Positions 19,757 through 32,744 of a DNA stretch of 40,443 nucleotides are shown in pieces. The notes beneath the pieces are model-generated. The model was not told the origin of the DNA. It did not search any database and saw only the letters and a program-made list of their open reading frames with translations. Source of the DNA: Hypsibius dujardini (Eukaryota > Tardigrada > Eutardigrada > Parachela > Hypsibiidae); the NCBI GenBank assembly GCA_001579985.1, contig LRSR01001598.1, forward strand, positions 1 through 40,443, given 5' to 3'. A program made the position numbers and the translations under genes. Each line of letters opens with the position of its first letter. Positions within the stretch are counted from its first letter, which is position 1.

Positions 19757-20737
19757 GGGCGAATTAAGTGACAATGGTAGGAAACCTCAAAAATGCTGAA
19801 ATAAAAGCAGCTGAAATCAGCTGTGGTGTGTGTGTTGTGTGTTGTGTGTCTGTGCTGTGTCTGGTGAGCGTGTGTTTGTTGTGGTTTTGTCAGGGCCCAC
19901 CCACCCACCCGTGGTTGGGCCCAGACGCATGGTCACGCGTTGACGTTAAACCATTATAAATCAACAGTGAGTTCACATGTTATTTCCACTGTAATTTAAA
20001 ATACCGGTAAAAATTGTTATTATTTTTAATGAAATCATTTGTAATTAATTTTAAAATCAGACTTGGACCATTTGCTGATTCTTAATTTAATTTAAATTCA
20101 AAATCTTCATTGAAGATTTGATCATTGACGAAAAGTGATGGTTTTTTATGATCTAAACTTTTACCTGAGAACCAGGCAGCTGCGATGCTGCTCGCTAGAT
20201 ACTGTACTGTACTGTCGCAACCAATTGATGCTATTTTTTAGACCCACCCGTATATTATGACTGCACACACTCTGCTTCATTGCAGTCATAATATACGGTG
20301 GATCTAAAACGCAGCACCAGATGTTCGCGGCAGTACAGCACAGTCGTGAGATTCGAACGGTCACGTGAGTATTTCTATCGAACCGTTTGCTCGGAGCCGG
20401 CCGTTGCTAGTTCGGAGTTTGAGACAGTAAAGTAGAAACGACATGGTGACGTCATTCGAATCTCAGGACTTTGACTGTATTAGTCATTACTCAGTACGTG
20501 ATTAAAACTTCAGTTTTTCACGATATTAAATATCCGCAAATCACAGGCATGCAATTAGTTATACCAACGATTGGTTGAGCGAACAACAGAGTTCGAGAGA
20601 AAGCAACAACACTAGCAAACATCAGACAATCAATAATACCCAAGCTCGTTTGAAGAACAAAATGAGCACAGCAATTGTTCACGAAAAAGGGATTACAAAA
20701 ACCGATAAAATCCCCTTCACTTGATGAACGACGGCCA
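19757..20737. other. Intergenic region between tail-anchored gene and transporter
   Basis: No coding region. It holds a GTGTGTTGTGTG-type low-complexity run (19825-19880), an AT-rich stretch, the inverted-repeat element at 20199-20345, and a CRE-like TGACGTCA at 20447-20454. Confidence 0.45.
20199..20345. mobile_element. Short foldback element with strong stem-loop
   Basis: The inner stem 20249-20265 / 20281-20297 (CGTATATTATGACTGCA and its exact complement, 15-nt loop) extends imperfectly outwards to about 20230 and 20312 through TTTTAGATCCACC, and further through GTACTGT / GCAGTAC blocks. TTTTAGATC also ends element D, suggesting a related MITE. A pre-miRNA-like hairpin is the alternative. 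Confidence 0.55.
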
Positions 20738-23716
20738 CTACGTCACCACCATCACCTTCAATGCCTTCGACTTTTTAGCGACAACGAAGTTGACCACGGG
20801 CACCACCAAGAGCGAGACACCGGCGAGAGACATGAGAATTCCAGTTACCACGAAAGCCCAAGTGTAATCTCCGTCGAAGTAATCCGTCAAAGACCCTACA
20901 GTCAAGAGACGGTTGAGATTTTATAATTGTAATAGAAACAAAAGTCGATGGTCAACAACGTACCGGCCATCGGCGGTCCAACAAAAACACAGGCTCCTTC
21001 CAGCAACAGCAACAAGCCGAACGCAGCCGTGAGCTTTTCCAGACCGACAATGTCTGTGAGGACCACGGACTGCAGTGCGATGATGAAACCTGCAACAATA
21101 AATTAATAGTAAAGCAAAAGTTCCCAGAAAAGATAGGCAACATAACAAAATAGGCAAGCAGATCAAAAGACAGGTAGGCACAATCAGACAGACAGACACA
21201 GACCGAAGGAAAAGAGACAGACAAAGAGACAGCCAAGACATGGAGAAAGACACAGGCACTGCAAATCCACAGAAAAACACTGACTATTTAAGGCGACATA
21301 CGGAAATAAATCCTACCTCCACTAAAGCCATAAACAGCAGCATAAATTGCAAACGTATAGTAATGGGTGGCGAAAATACTGAACGTTGTCGAAAGTCCCG
21401 CTACGAAACAGCAGCAGCAGTATACGATCATCCGATTCAGCCATCGCTGATCCGATATCAGGCTGCTCATGAGCCTGCCTGCGAGATTTGCAAAGCCCAT
21501 GATCGATATCAGATAGGCCGCCAATTCCTTGTCGATTCCCGCTTCCGTTTCCGCTCGGTGAGGCAAAAAAGAGTGCGGGATGTAGCTGGAGATCCCGCCG
21601 AAAGCGGCGGCTAAGCAGTAAAGCCAGAACCGCCACTGCCGCATGAGATCCATGTCCACCTGTTTCACAATCCACACCCTGGCACCGCGGACCTTCCCAC
21701 GGAGACCGCCGGCCGGCCGGGACTCGTCCACAATCACCACTTTATCGTTCGGTAGGAGCTCTTTGAGTTCTTGCACTTCACCAGAGTGCAAATTCGTCAC
21801 TAGATGCGTCTTCTTTCCAGCCCAGCACTCTGCCGGTGTGGGTCGAAGGAGCGCGCAGAAGACGCAGCAGTTGAGTAGGACGCCCGCAAAGATAATCAAA
21901 CAACCCGATACAGAGTATTCATCCAGGAGATAGCTATGGAGGTAAGAGCATAACTGGACGCATGAAACGGAAAAATGCTACTGGAAGTCCTTACCGAGTT
22001 AACGGAGGGAATACCATCATCCCCATTCCGGAGCCGCAGACGGCAATACCGACCGCCCTTGCTCGATTCTTTTCGAACCAATAATTCACGGTCACAACCG
22101 CTGGAAGATACATAAGTCCGCATCCGAGACCTGGAGGGAAGCAGAGTTGTAGACGCATAGCCAATGGAGAAGTCCGTAAGAGATGCAACAAACAAAATAA
22201 ATTAAAGACAAAGGATTGACACAAGATCACTAAGAACCGGACAAATTGACAGAAAATGCCTACCGCGACAAGAAAACGGACAGACAGACAGACAGACATA
22301 AAGAATCACAANTGGAGGGAAGCAGAGTTGTAGACGCATAGCCAATGGAGAAGTCCGTAAGAGATGCAACAAACAAAATAAATTAAAGACAAAGGATTGA
22401 CACAAGATCACTAAGAACCGGACAAATTGACAGAAAATGCCTACCGCGACAAGAAAACGGACAGACAGACAGACAGACATAAAGAATCACAAACACCCAC
22501 GAATTAACAGCCAAAGAGGCAGGGAGACAGGGAGACAGACAGGCAGACGACAGGGAGACAAACAGACAGACAGACGAACAGGCAGACAAACAGTTCAAAA
22601 TTACAGTTAGACAAACAAATAGACAGAAAAATAGAACCCTGTAGAGTAAAGCGTAGACAAATAAAACGAAGGTCCACTGTGCAGGCAGGCAGGCATGTGT
22701 AAGGGAGGCACAGGGAGAAAAAATGTAAGTAATCTGTAACCTGTCAAGAATCCGTAGAGCATAATAAGCTGCCATATTTGTGTTGAGTAGGAAGACAAAA
22801 AGGCTCCAAGGCACGCAATAACGCCGCCGGCAAGTGCAACGGGTCTGCGGCCAAATTTGCTGGCCAGCAAACTAGGAAGCGGCCCTGGAAACACCCAACA
22901 GTAAATAAGTTGCAAAGGTGAATCATTACGTGTCCAGCACATCTCCAATTCATGATTCATAAACAGCGACGTACCACAACCATATGTGGTTCCGATGAGT
23001 ACTGAGATAATCCACGACGTTTCGCCCTTCGAACCCTCGAACTTATCCAGCAAATCGGGAAGCAGAATACCGAATGAGTATGTAATTCCTGTAAGGAGGC
23101 GCATAAAGATTGTTCCGGAGATATAGACCGAACATAGGATATCACGCTACACGCTCACTGAAGCGATCAGTCGATCGATTTAATTACTAAATTCAAAATC
23201 AATAAAACGGAAAATCGCAGTCTACGAAGTCTCTTGACATCCGTCATCCCAGACAATCAAGCAGTCAGTCAATGGAAAGACATCCAAAGTGACCGTAAAG
23301 ACGACAACCAGCAATCAGTCAATCAATCAATCAATCAATTAGTCATCAACACCTTGTGTGGACGGACCGTTCGCTTCCGATTGGAAGCCGAAGCTGCTTA
23401 CCATCAATAATGATATGAATCATAAAAACTCCAAAAACGATTATCTACAACATAATAAAAACAATTACTATAAGTCTCCCAACAGGAAGAGGAAACAATG
23501 ATAAAAACGGGTCTATGATATCTGTCTCACCCAACCAAAACCACCATCTGGAGCGGCGTTTTCTGTCTTCCTGACATCGCCCTCCTGCACGAATGCCACT
23601 TTTTGTCCTTCTGTATCGACTACAATAACCGGTGCAATATCCCTTCTCCTAGGATCGCTCAGTAAACTGTCCATTTCCGGTCCGGCTTTTCCGTTGCTGG
23701 TACCGTCTTTCTCCAT
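20738..23716 (-). CDS. Monocarboxylate transporter (SLC16, major facilitator superfamily)
   Basis: Eight exons: 23716-23531, 23444-23402, 23088-22975, 22884-22741, 22130-21995, 21933-21317, 21089-20964, 20895-20738; 507 residues, the usual MCT length, with all phases agreeing. The first helix is preceded by the MCT signature APDGGFGW. A second signature, NYWFEKNRARAVGIAVCGSG, lies at helix 5. Twelve hydrophobic segments are split six and six by a long charged cytosolic loop in exon 6. These carriers move lactate, pyruvate or related monocarboxylates, or aromatic amino acids and thyroid hormone, across the plasma membrane. Substrate and paralogue cannot be told by eye. Introns 4 and 7 carry CAGA arrays; intron 4 contains an assembly duplication. 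Confidence 0.93.
21125..21245. repeat. Degenerate CAGA repeat in transporter intron 7
   Basis: Interrupted CAGACA-rich stretch between exons 6 and 7 of the transporter gene. Confidence 0.7.
22132..22492. repeat. Exact 180-bp tandem duplication around a single N
   Basis: Bases 22132-22311 and 22313-22492 are identical as far as I can read, and are separated by one N at 22312. This is what an unmerged contig overlap looks like, so it is probably an assembly artefact in transporter intron 4. Confidence 0.93.
22450..22620. repeat. (CAGA)n microsatellite in transporter intron 4
   Basis: CAGA/GGGAGACA array. It probably caused the assembly break next to it. Confidence 0.85.
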
Positions 23717-24879
23717 TTTGGGCCGTCAAAATAAATATCTCCTCAAACAATCCTTCTCCGAGCGCCGAATACAAGTAGCATATTCCTTATACTATCGACT
23801 GCAGCAGCCGGCGTAGAAAAATGCCAGCAAAACGACACTGAAAAAAAAGGAAAACGAAAGTGGTGTTATCCAGTCGAGTGCAGTGCCTGAAACAGACCGG
23901 GGTTACAACATAATCCGTTTCAAAGAGCCTACCTCGTGAAGGAGGAATGAAGGAATAACGTCTCCGATGTTGAATGCAAATCTTTCCCGTACAATGCGAC
24001 GGAAAAACAGATCGATTCCGCACAGCTGACGAGGATTGGATTGGATACAAATAATCTAATTTTAAATATGGTGTGGTCCGTGTGAAGGAGGAGCGGGATC
24101 CAGGGTACGTACTTATTTTGTGTAACGTCAAGAAGCCGAATGGGGGGAATAGGGGGGATGCAATAAATGAGGGGGATAACTGGGCACGAGAGGCGGGGCT
24201 GAACAACTGCCCGCCTTCAAAACTCTCTGATTAGCCCGTTTTGCGTCCTGTCACTTTCCCTCTTTGCCGCTGGCGCTCGGAGCCTGAGAGATCTTCAAAC
24301 TTCACAACTTTTGTTTGCTCTTGGTCCAGCAGCCTCGGGGCCGTTATGTTTGCTTGGCCATTCATTTTACCCGGCGCGTGAAGAAAATCGTGTAATCCAT
24401 CTCATCAGTTGAACATTTCACCTGCAGCGTTTCGCTCTTGTACCGTACCGTTTTTCCTCCTCCGTTCGGCAAAGAGCCCAGCTGGAGCTTACCGCCAATT
24501 CCATCGATTGCCTGATTGATTGATTGATAGCACAACGAAGCGGACTTTTGCTCACCGGACGTTGCGCATGCAATTTCCCCTGATTTGATCTTCGTTTTCT
24601 GAAGCCTTCTGCATCTGATCAGCGTTGAGATTAATTGCCTTGGTTATTTTTCAGTCCCAATTTCCATTTACGGATCCATCAGTTTTTTTAGCGCCGAAGT
24701 CAACGGCTGATTGTTGATTGCATGCGCACGTTTGTTTCGATATTTTGTGCCGGTTTATTTCGACTGGGTGATTCGGTTTGATTTCTTCTCTGGGAATCTA
24801 TTTGTTGTGTCGGAATGCATTGGACTGCTTGGGATTGTTAAAGAAGATCATTCTATCCATCCCGTCGCGCGAACGAATC
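23717..24879. other. Shared upstream region of transporter and adhesion GPCR
   Basis: The two genes diverge from this 1.16-kb stretch, so it should contain both promoters and leaders. No TATA box or coding exon stands out. TGATTGATTGATTGATAG occurs near 24512-24530. Confidence 0.5.
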
Positions 24880-27800
24880 ATGTGGAACTGGATCCGGACG
24901 TTTCTGCTGACCAGTTTCGCCTTGACGACGTTGTCGTTCGGCACGCGGCTGGCGGCCTTCAGCAGTGCGCGGGAGCACACCCCGCGGACCTACTGCACGC
25001 CTCTGCACAACCACACAACGGTGGAGTGTCACAATGCTCTCAACTCGTCGTCCGAGCTGCGAGAATTCAAGGCTATGTTTTCAGAATTCCCCATCATGTA
25101 AGCTGGAGTTATGCGGTTGATTGACTGATTGACGCGATTTTGGCAAGTGTAACTGCTCTTTCATTACTAATTTATTCTATTCATTTTTCGGGGTTTGGTT
25201 TGTTTTACGAACATGTTTTCGAAAACAGATTGTGAGTGAGGAGTCTTGTGAATAGCACGAGGGCTTGTGTCTTTAAGCTCAATCGCTGCAGCTACAATTG
25301 ATTGATCGATTTCAGCACTTGGGCGTAATTTTTCTTTTTTTAAAATTTAATTTCTGACTGATTCCTTTTCTGATGGCGGATGCTATCGCAATATATTTAC
25401 CGTGATGGGCTTTATTTTGAGTCTGTGAATTGTAACTACAACCACTAACTATGCTACAATGTACTTGTTTTATTTGCAATTCTTATTCAGAGTATCAACT
25501 TTATGTCTTTCTATGATTTTCTGCAATTACTGGATAGTACAGTATTATTAGAAAATAAAAATTATACATGGTACATTCTCGCATTCATTTCTTCCAGGGA
25601 TTTCAGCCAGAATTACCTCATGTCCCTCCACCTGAAGGACTTCCAATGGTTCCAGCAACTTCGTTTTCTGTAAGTACGAGAACATTTCTGTTATTTTTGC
25701 GCCTCAAGAAGTCAGCCTGTAAAAAATCCTACCCGCCGAAGTGATTAGTGTGGTGCGGAAAGATTTTATTGGATGCATGGCTTGCCCACCGGTCAGTGCG
25801 TGCGGCTAATGAAACGATTACCGTTAATCGTCCTGCGCCGCACTAATTACCGTGTTATGCTTATTCTGCATTGATCTCGAACTATATGATCGCCCATCAC
25901 ATTTCACCTCACACCCTGTCTCCCGCCCTGATTCATACTTTCTTCCTGTTGGTCCGTCTGGTCAGTTGAGTCGACTCCATTGTCTCACTTCCCTTCCCCG
26001 TCCTCATATGGTCAAGCGAGTGCAATGTAACGATTAGCCCGGCTGGCCTTTCCCTTTTCGGGGGTACTGTCGCCGCGCTAATGGTTCATTTGTCTACCCC
26101 GGCCTGGACCAGACCATATCGTCAGTGTCTTGACTGTCTTCCCTCACCTGTCATAGGCTGCTAATGTTTTTCCTTACTCTATGCTATATATGTGTCTGAG
26201 AAACGCCATAAATAACCCGGATTTTGTACATCAAGGACATCTTTGAGAGAGGACTTTCGCCGCTTATGATATCATCAATACACATTCGAAATGGACATTA
26301 AAGTTGACGCGTATTTTCGCTTTCCCTTCTCTGTGTAGGAATCTGAGCCGGAACGCGATTGTCTTCATGGATAACGGCACGTTTGATGATCAGAAACAGC
26401 TGGTGACTCTGTAAGTAGCCGTAGACGTTGTTCCCCAATCTAATCGCCACCACGTTTGGTGGGGTTATTTATGTTGTGTGTCATCGCGTGTGTGTGTGTG
26501 TGTGTGTTGACGATTTGCACTTTGTTTGTAGGGATTTATCGTATAACCAATTGAAAGTTCTCCATCCCGGCAACTTTCGCGGGCTGGATCGACTGGAGAG
26601 ATTGTAAATATTGCCATTGAGAGAGGCAGTGCGGTCTGACTCTTGATTTGTCGTTAAATTTTCACGCTCCATGGGTGATTTATGCATTTTCCTATTTCAG
26701 GCTGCTGGGCGGGAATCCGATATCGCAGCTTCGAGAGCGGATTTTCGAAAATCTGCCTGCTTTGAATTACTTGTAAGATATTTGTGTTCCCGGTTATGTG
26801 CGTCATGTACTTGGCCTCTGTCTGTCTTCCTGTTTGCCTGTCTGTCTGTCTGTCTGTCTGTCTTCTATCTGTCTGTTTGTCTGTCTGTCTGTCTGTGTTT
26901 GTCTGCTGTTTATTGTCTGTCTGTTTGTCTGTCTATCTGTCTGTTTATCTATCTCTTTGTCTGCATGTCAATCTGCTGGTCCGTCTGCCTGCCTGTCTGT
27001 CTGCCCGTCAATCGTTTGTTTCTGTCTGTCTTATCTACCGTTTCCTTTGAGGTCTGTCATACGTTCACTTACTATTACGCCAAATTGGTTTTGTACTTAG
27101 AGCAATGCCTATGCTCTCTCCTTGCAGAGATCTTTCTGATATGCCACTGATCTGCGACTGTGACATGGCATGGATCTCCAACCGTATTCGTCAAGGCAGG
27201 CTCTCTGTTTCTTCTTCCACGGTCTGTTCGGCTCCCGCTCCAGTCCGGGGCCTAAAGCTTTCTGATTTGTCTCTGGAGCAACTGATCTGCGGTGGGTGCC
27301 CTGGCCTGCAGTAACGTTTTTTGTGCAGGCTGTTTATAAAGCGATTTTTGTATTGTAGCTCCCTCGGAGGTGCAGTTGACCATTACCCCCACCAATCCTC
27401 AGACCGTTGTCTCGGGAGATCGATTCCACCTGGAATGCCTTGCAACACTGATTCCCCGTGACATGTCTCCGCGCATCACGTGGCGACACAATGGCGTCGA
27501 ACCAATCCCGTCCCACGTCGATTTGTTCCATGACGTGGAGAACAGATTGGTGACCAGCACCCTCGAGCTCAGGAATGTGACAGAGAGGGATGATGGAACG
27601 TGGACATGCCACGTGACAGTAGGAGGATACAACCGCAGCGTCAGCACGACTCTTTTCGTTATGCAGGCTGGTTCATCAAAGTGCCCATCAGAAGTCACCA
27701 ATTCGAGCAGAGGTAATACGAAATAGAATTAATCTGCGCCATTTTTCCTTTAGTTTAATATTTCGACTCCCTTTTTGTTATCGGCTCGTTTGTCGGTCTG

Positions 27801-30578
27801 TCTTGTCTGTCTGTCGGTCTGTCGGTCGGTCAGTTCTGTCTGTCTCGTCTGCCTGTTCTGGAGTTACCTCTGTACCTATCGTTCGCTTGTGCAGTTTTGT
27901 TGTCTGGAAAACTAGATGCTAATGCTTTCTTAATGTCAGGCTCTTACTACTGGCCCAGCACAGCAGCGCGGGATCTTACAGTGGAGCTGCCGTGCCAAGA
28001 AAGGGACGATAAGGCCACGCACGCTATAGCTACTCGCCTGTGTGACCGTTTCGGAAAGTGGCACGCCCCCAGTTTCCACGGCTGCTCTTACCTGCCGGAG
28101 TTCGAACGCTCCCTCGCACTGCACATCAGTTCGACGGCCGAGCAAGCCAGTCAAGTGGCCGACCTTCTCAGCAAGTACCTGCTTGGTCATGCAGCCGCTG
28201 AAGTCGTTCTCACCGCCGAACGACTGGATTTGGTGCTGACCGCCATGGAACGGGTTATGCAAGCCATCAACACCACAGACACTCCGCTGCAGATTTCATC
28301 GAATGTTTCCCAGATCGCCAACTGGGTGATGGATGCGCCGTATTCGGTCTGGAGCGGCGGTCAAGCCGATCGAGACACTCAACGGATGATGAAGCTGATA
28401 ATCGCCTCGGCGAACTCTTCGGGTGATTTCACCTTCAAGAACTTTGCACGTACTTTTGTACCGCTTGCCGGGGAGCTTTCCACTGACATATTGTGCCGCG
28501 TTGGTGCTTCTTCTTTGATGGAGGTGAACTGTTCTGGAGGTACGACACAACAGGGCCCGCTGTTGGCGACGGTCTCCATACCGGCAAAACATGCCCGACA
28601 ACAGTTGTTGGTGGTGGCTTTCCGAAACGTAAAGGCATTTGCGGCGCTGTTGGGAAGAAGCGCTACTCCCTCCAGTGTGATCGTGGGTGTATTTCCGCGG
28701 GGTAGCTCTCTGGATCCGAAACCACAGGAGGGGTTTGCAGTGGAACTGATGACGCCTCTTTTGACGGACCAGAGTGTGCCGCTGTACCTGTCCGAGTCGT
28801 TCTTCAAGAGTGGTGACGGCTGTCTGGGTGTCGAGAGAGACGTTGACGCGGGTTTGGTGAAATTGGCCTGCAGCCGATTCGGTTTGGTTACCGTCACGCA
28901 GGTAAGGATGAAAATCAGCCGACGAACCGATCGACAGACCAACAAGTCTTTGCTCGATGCTTAAAGCAGCAAATATGGCTAGACCGACAGAAAACAGACA
29001 GACCAACAAAGAGACAGACAGACATGCAGAGAAGTACAGTAGGTAGACAAAAAGGCAAACAGTCAGAAAGGAAGACAGACAGACAGGCAACCAGACAGAC
29101 ACTTAGGGAGACAGACAGAAACCCAGACAAACAGACAAAAAGAAAGATAGACAGGCATACATGCAGACAAATGCATAGGCAGATAGATAGACAAGCTGAT
29201 TTGGCTAATTCTTATTTCCTTTTAGCCGTTTGACCTGATTGAGGGCTATCACACCCGCGCCTTGTCCATCCGAATTCCGATCTTTCTCTATGCATGCGGC
29301 GTCCTTGCCATCCTCACCCACATCCTCCTCATTCTCATCTCCGCGTCGCGCTTTGTGAAATCTCCCCTACCACAACTGTACAAACACTGTTTGATGAATT
29401 TCTGGATGTCCCTGGACGCACTTCTGGTAGTCTTCTTATGCGGTTTCACCGAAACAGCCCACCACATCAGCTGCATCATCATGGGCGTTTTTCTCCACTA
29501 CTTCACACTGTGCTGCCTTCTGTGGATGTTCCTCTCCTTTTACAACATCTACAAACACACGCGGCAATCTCTCATTGATCCTATGACTCACTACAAACCC
29601 GATCCAGAGAGCGGCCCCCGGAAAAGTCGACCCAACGTCGGCGGACTGTACCTCTGCGGGTGGGGCGTACCGGTCATTTTGACCGGCATCCCGGCGGCCA
29701 TCTACTCCCCGCTGTATGCTAGTCAACGCTACTGCTACCTCCGGACGCCGCACAATTTCATCGCGATTCTGCTTACCTGCGCCATTCTTGTTGCAGCCTG
29801 TTGTCTGCTCGGTCTTCTCGTGGTGTGTCGGAGACGCTCAAAGCGGATACCGTCTGATCTCGAAGCCGGTGGTGGAAGTGTCCCCCACTTCGATACCGCC
29901 TTCTCCGGCCAATCACATGTGATTCTTCTCACCTTCTACATGGCTCTCTTCCTGCTGGCGTACGCGGTAATTGGATTCTGGGCCGGTGGACCGCACGCCG
30001 GCGCGAACTGGCACGCCACTGCGGAATCTCAAACGGCCTTTGATGTCGCCTCGGGGATCTGTCTGCTTTTACTGTCTGTCTTCGCTGTTGGTGCTTTCTG
30101 GCTCGCGCGAAAGGATATGCGCGGTGCTTGTTGCTCGAAATCTAGGCCACCGGGAACGGCTTCCCCGGCGGCGCCGTTTGTGGAGCGGTATACGCCGCTG
30201 TTGGAGAGTGAGATGATCCACGGAAGAGAGGTGTCGTCGAGGCCGGCAACCGTGACGGAGCGTGAACGGACCAGCGGGAGAGTCTCAGCAGCCGACTCGG
30301 CCGGTGATGGTGGTCTGGTGCCGCGACGACTGCTCAGTCCGTATCATTCGATGGTGTACGTGCCTCCGCCGGCGGTCGTCGATGGTGCCGGTACCGAGAA
30401 TGGGTACTCCTTCAAGACCGGCTCGGGGCACGTGGTTAGTTACGCCTCCGGGGTCGGGAGTACACTGCTCGGGTCGTTGGCCTGTTCCGGTAGTGGACAG
30501 CCGATGTTTTCCTCCCGGCGTCCGTACTTGAACGGCATTGAAGAATCGGAATCGGCGAACTTTGAGACGTCAATTTGA
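24880..30578 (+). CDS. ADGRA: Adhesion G-protein-coupled receptor, ADGRA (GPR124/125) type
   Basis: Nine exons: 24880-25097, 25598-25669, 26339-26410, 26532-26603, 26701-26772, 27128-27291, 27359-27712, 27940-28901, 29226-30578; 1112 residues, all phases agreeing. Order: signal peptide (1-28), Cys-containing cap, four leucine-rich repeats (73-168, one per 72-nt exon), a CDCDMAWI leucine-rich C-cap, an Ig domain (224-341, Cys..W..TWTC), a hormone-receptor-like Cys domain (346-395), a GAIN-like region (to about 660), seven transmembrane segments (663-960) and a Ser/Gly-rich tail ending FETSI, a class I PDZ ligand like the ETTV of GPR124/125. In vertebrates these receptors act in Wnt7/planar polarity signalling with Reck, Frizzled and Dishevelled. 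No canonical HL-T/S cleavage site precedes helix 1, so autoproteolysis is doubtful. Confidence 0.92.
26817..27030. repeat. (TCTG)n microsatellite in ADGRA intron 5
   Basis: TCTG array that fills most of the 355-bp intron between the last leucine-rich-repeat exon and the C-cap exon. Confidence 0.9.
27790..27865. repeat. Short TCTG/TCGG repeat in ADGRA intron 7
   Basis: Interrupted TGTCTGTCGGTC stretch between the Ig exon and the hormone-receptor-domain exon. Confidence 0.75.
28980..29195. repeat. (CAGA)n microsatellite in ADGRA intron 8
   Basis: CAGA-rich array between the GAIN-region exon and the seven-helix exon, in the opposite orientation to the arrays in introns 5 and 7. Confidence 0.85.
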
Positions 30579-31971
30579 TGTTGAGGCGACACGCTTCTGA
30601 GATCTGATACTGTGTTGATAGTTTCTGCTTCGCGTCCTCATTGGTCTTATAATGGTTGTTTCTTCTTTTTCCGTGTTTTTAGAGGAATGTACTGGCGCGA
30701 CATTGGTGCATTTGCATAACCTTTTGGGAATGGAAACTGTTTGATTTTTGAGCCTTTGATTTTCAGTTCTGAATTCTGAATTCTGATGGTAGAATACTAT
30801 TTTCTGCAGTTTGAACTTACCGTACTGTTCTCACTTGCGAGTCAGATACAAAGGCTTATGTACGTGACAGTGACACATGCAAACAGTTCCTGAGTGATAG
30901 TGATGCATATGAGTAAACTGTTAAATTCAAATAAAATATATTCAAATTGTTGAATTCACTCATCACTGCTATTACGGATAATGGTTCAGTTCCTGTAACG
31001 CTACAGAGGCAAATTTACAGCCAGACACTTACACACATCGACAGATTGCTCGCACCCAGGTCAATCAATCAACCTTGGTCTTTACACAGAAAGATGACCA
31101 AAACAACAGCGAATCAATCAATCAATCACACCATGCGTTTGTTCCTTTAGGTTTTCCCTTGTTCCTGTAAATTTTCCGTTTGTTCCTGTAGGATTTTCCT
31201 TTACTCCCGTAACATTTCCGTTTGTTCCTCCATGTTTTTCGACTGTCCCTACAATTTCTTCGTCTGTTCGTGTATTTTGTCCTTTCTATGTTGTTCGCGT
31301 AACTTTTGCATCAGTTGTGTTCTGTATTTTTCGTCTGAAGTAATCCACCAATCAATCAATCATCAATAGTTACAGCTGGTGTGATAAATTTCAGGTTTCG
31401 GCCTGCAATAAAAATCGATAGCAGTCCCCGTCACTCTGCCGTGAATAAAATTTGCATGCATGTAAACAAACTGCTTTCATTTACCTCTGTTCTTCTTTGT
31501 ATCACCACAATTGCTACGCTAATTTTGGCCATTTATTTCAACGAAATTGTTATATTGTTGCGTTGAAAGAAGAGCAGAGCTTTTTTATTCTGCCGCTGGG
31601 CATATTTTGGCCCTCTTCGACTGTGTACACGTTGAGTTAGTTCACCACACCTGTGTGAGTTCACCACATCTGTGTGAGACTGTGAGTTCACCACCTGCCT
31701 GTACGCCTGTACGCTTCACCCTCATTCAGCTGGGCTCCACGCTGGGCAGTTTAAAGTGCTCACAAAATCACAAGATGGCTTTCTTCAACGGGATGACGCA
31801 TCCATTCATCTGTGTGGGAAGCCGTGTGCGAAGTGGACTTTTTTAGGATAAAAAGTACAGAACGAAACGGCGAACGGGAATTGGATCATTTCTTGCTGTC
31901 ATTTTTTCTGCAATAAATTCCTTCTGCACAGTATTCTGTCGGATTTTCCTACCATATTCCAGTTGGGAAAA
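30579..31971. other. 3' region of ADGRA and upstream region of LMBRD2
   Basis: AATAAA at 30930-30935 is a plausible poly(A) signal for ADGRA, giving a 3' UTR of about 370 nt. No further coding exon is supported before the LMBRD2 start codon. A degenerate minisatellite lies at 31136-31290. TGTGTGAGTTCACCACA is partly doubled near 31640-31690. Confidence 0.55.
31136..31290. repeat. Degenerate minisatellite of about 27-bp units
   Basis: Five or six imperfect repeats of TTTGTTCCTGTAGGATTTTC-like units in tandem. Confidence 0.6.
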
Positions 31972-32709
31972 ATGGCAGCTTTAGTGCTGGGATTGGAGTT
32001 GATTTTGGTGTTCCTCTTGACGCTGTTGGTGCTGAATGAATACGGGAACTGGAGGACGCAGCATCCCATTGTCACGGTGGCCGTGTTTGTAGCATGGTGA
32101 GCTGTGCAGGGTTGATTGATTGTTTGTTGCTGCTAGCATTTGTAGTATTACTGTTACATTGATTGATTGATTACGAGTAACTCGAAGACTTGTGCTTTTC
32201 TGATGAGTTCGTCATGATTGATTGCTTGATTTTGACTTTATCTTTTGCAGGTACTTCTCGTTTTTGATCATTTTTATCATTCCAATGGATGTTTCGGCGG
32301 TACGTGTAGTGTTCAGATGAATTTCTGTAATAGGAACAGTTGTTTTGTAAACCGGAACTTTTGGGGGCTTTTTCAGACACTCTATCAGCAATGCCTGAAT
32401 GCCACGGTAATACCTAACATCACAGAGGAACACTTTAATATTTCGGACCCGCTCTTGGTGAATGTAAGCCGAGCTATACAAAACGTCACGGCGTATGAGG
32501 CCAAAGAAACGGAGGGATTGGTGCCGGTTGTGCAGGAATGTGAACCGCCCTGGTCGTATGTGGACCCGCACGTACTGCCTACATTGTGGCGTGTTTTGTA
32601 CTGGACCTGCCAGTTTCTCTCCTGGTATGCAGTGAAAAGATTGGTGGTTTTTCTGTCTGTTTTTTTGCTTGCTTTGCGGCCCGTCTTCTGGTCTGTCCGT
32701 CCGTCTGTC

Positions 32710-32744
<35 letters not shown>

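Noticed and set aside
28296-29130. Long minus-strand frames opposite ADGRA exon 8 and intron 8
   Set aside because: Antisense shadows of the GAIN-region exon plus the CAGA array; the sense strand has the domain matches.
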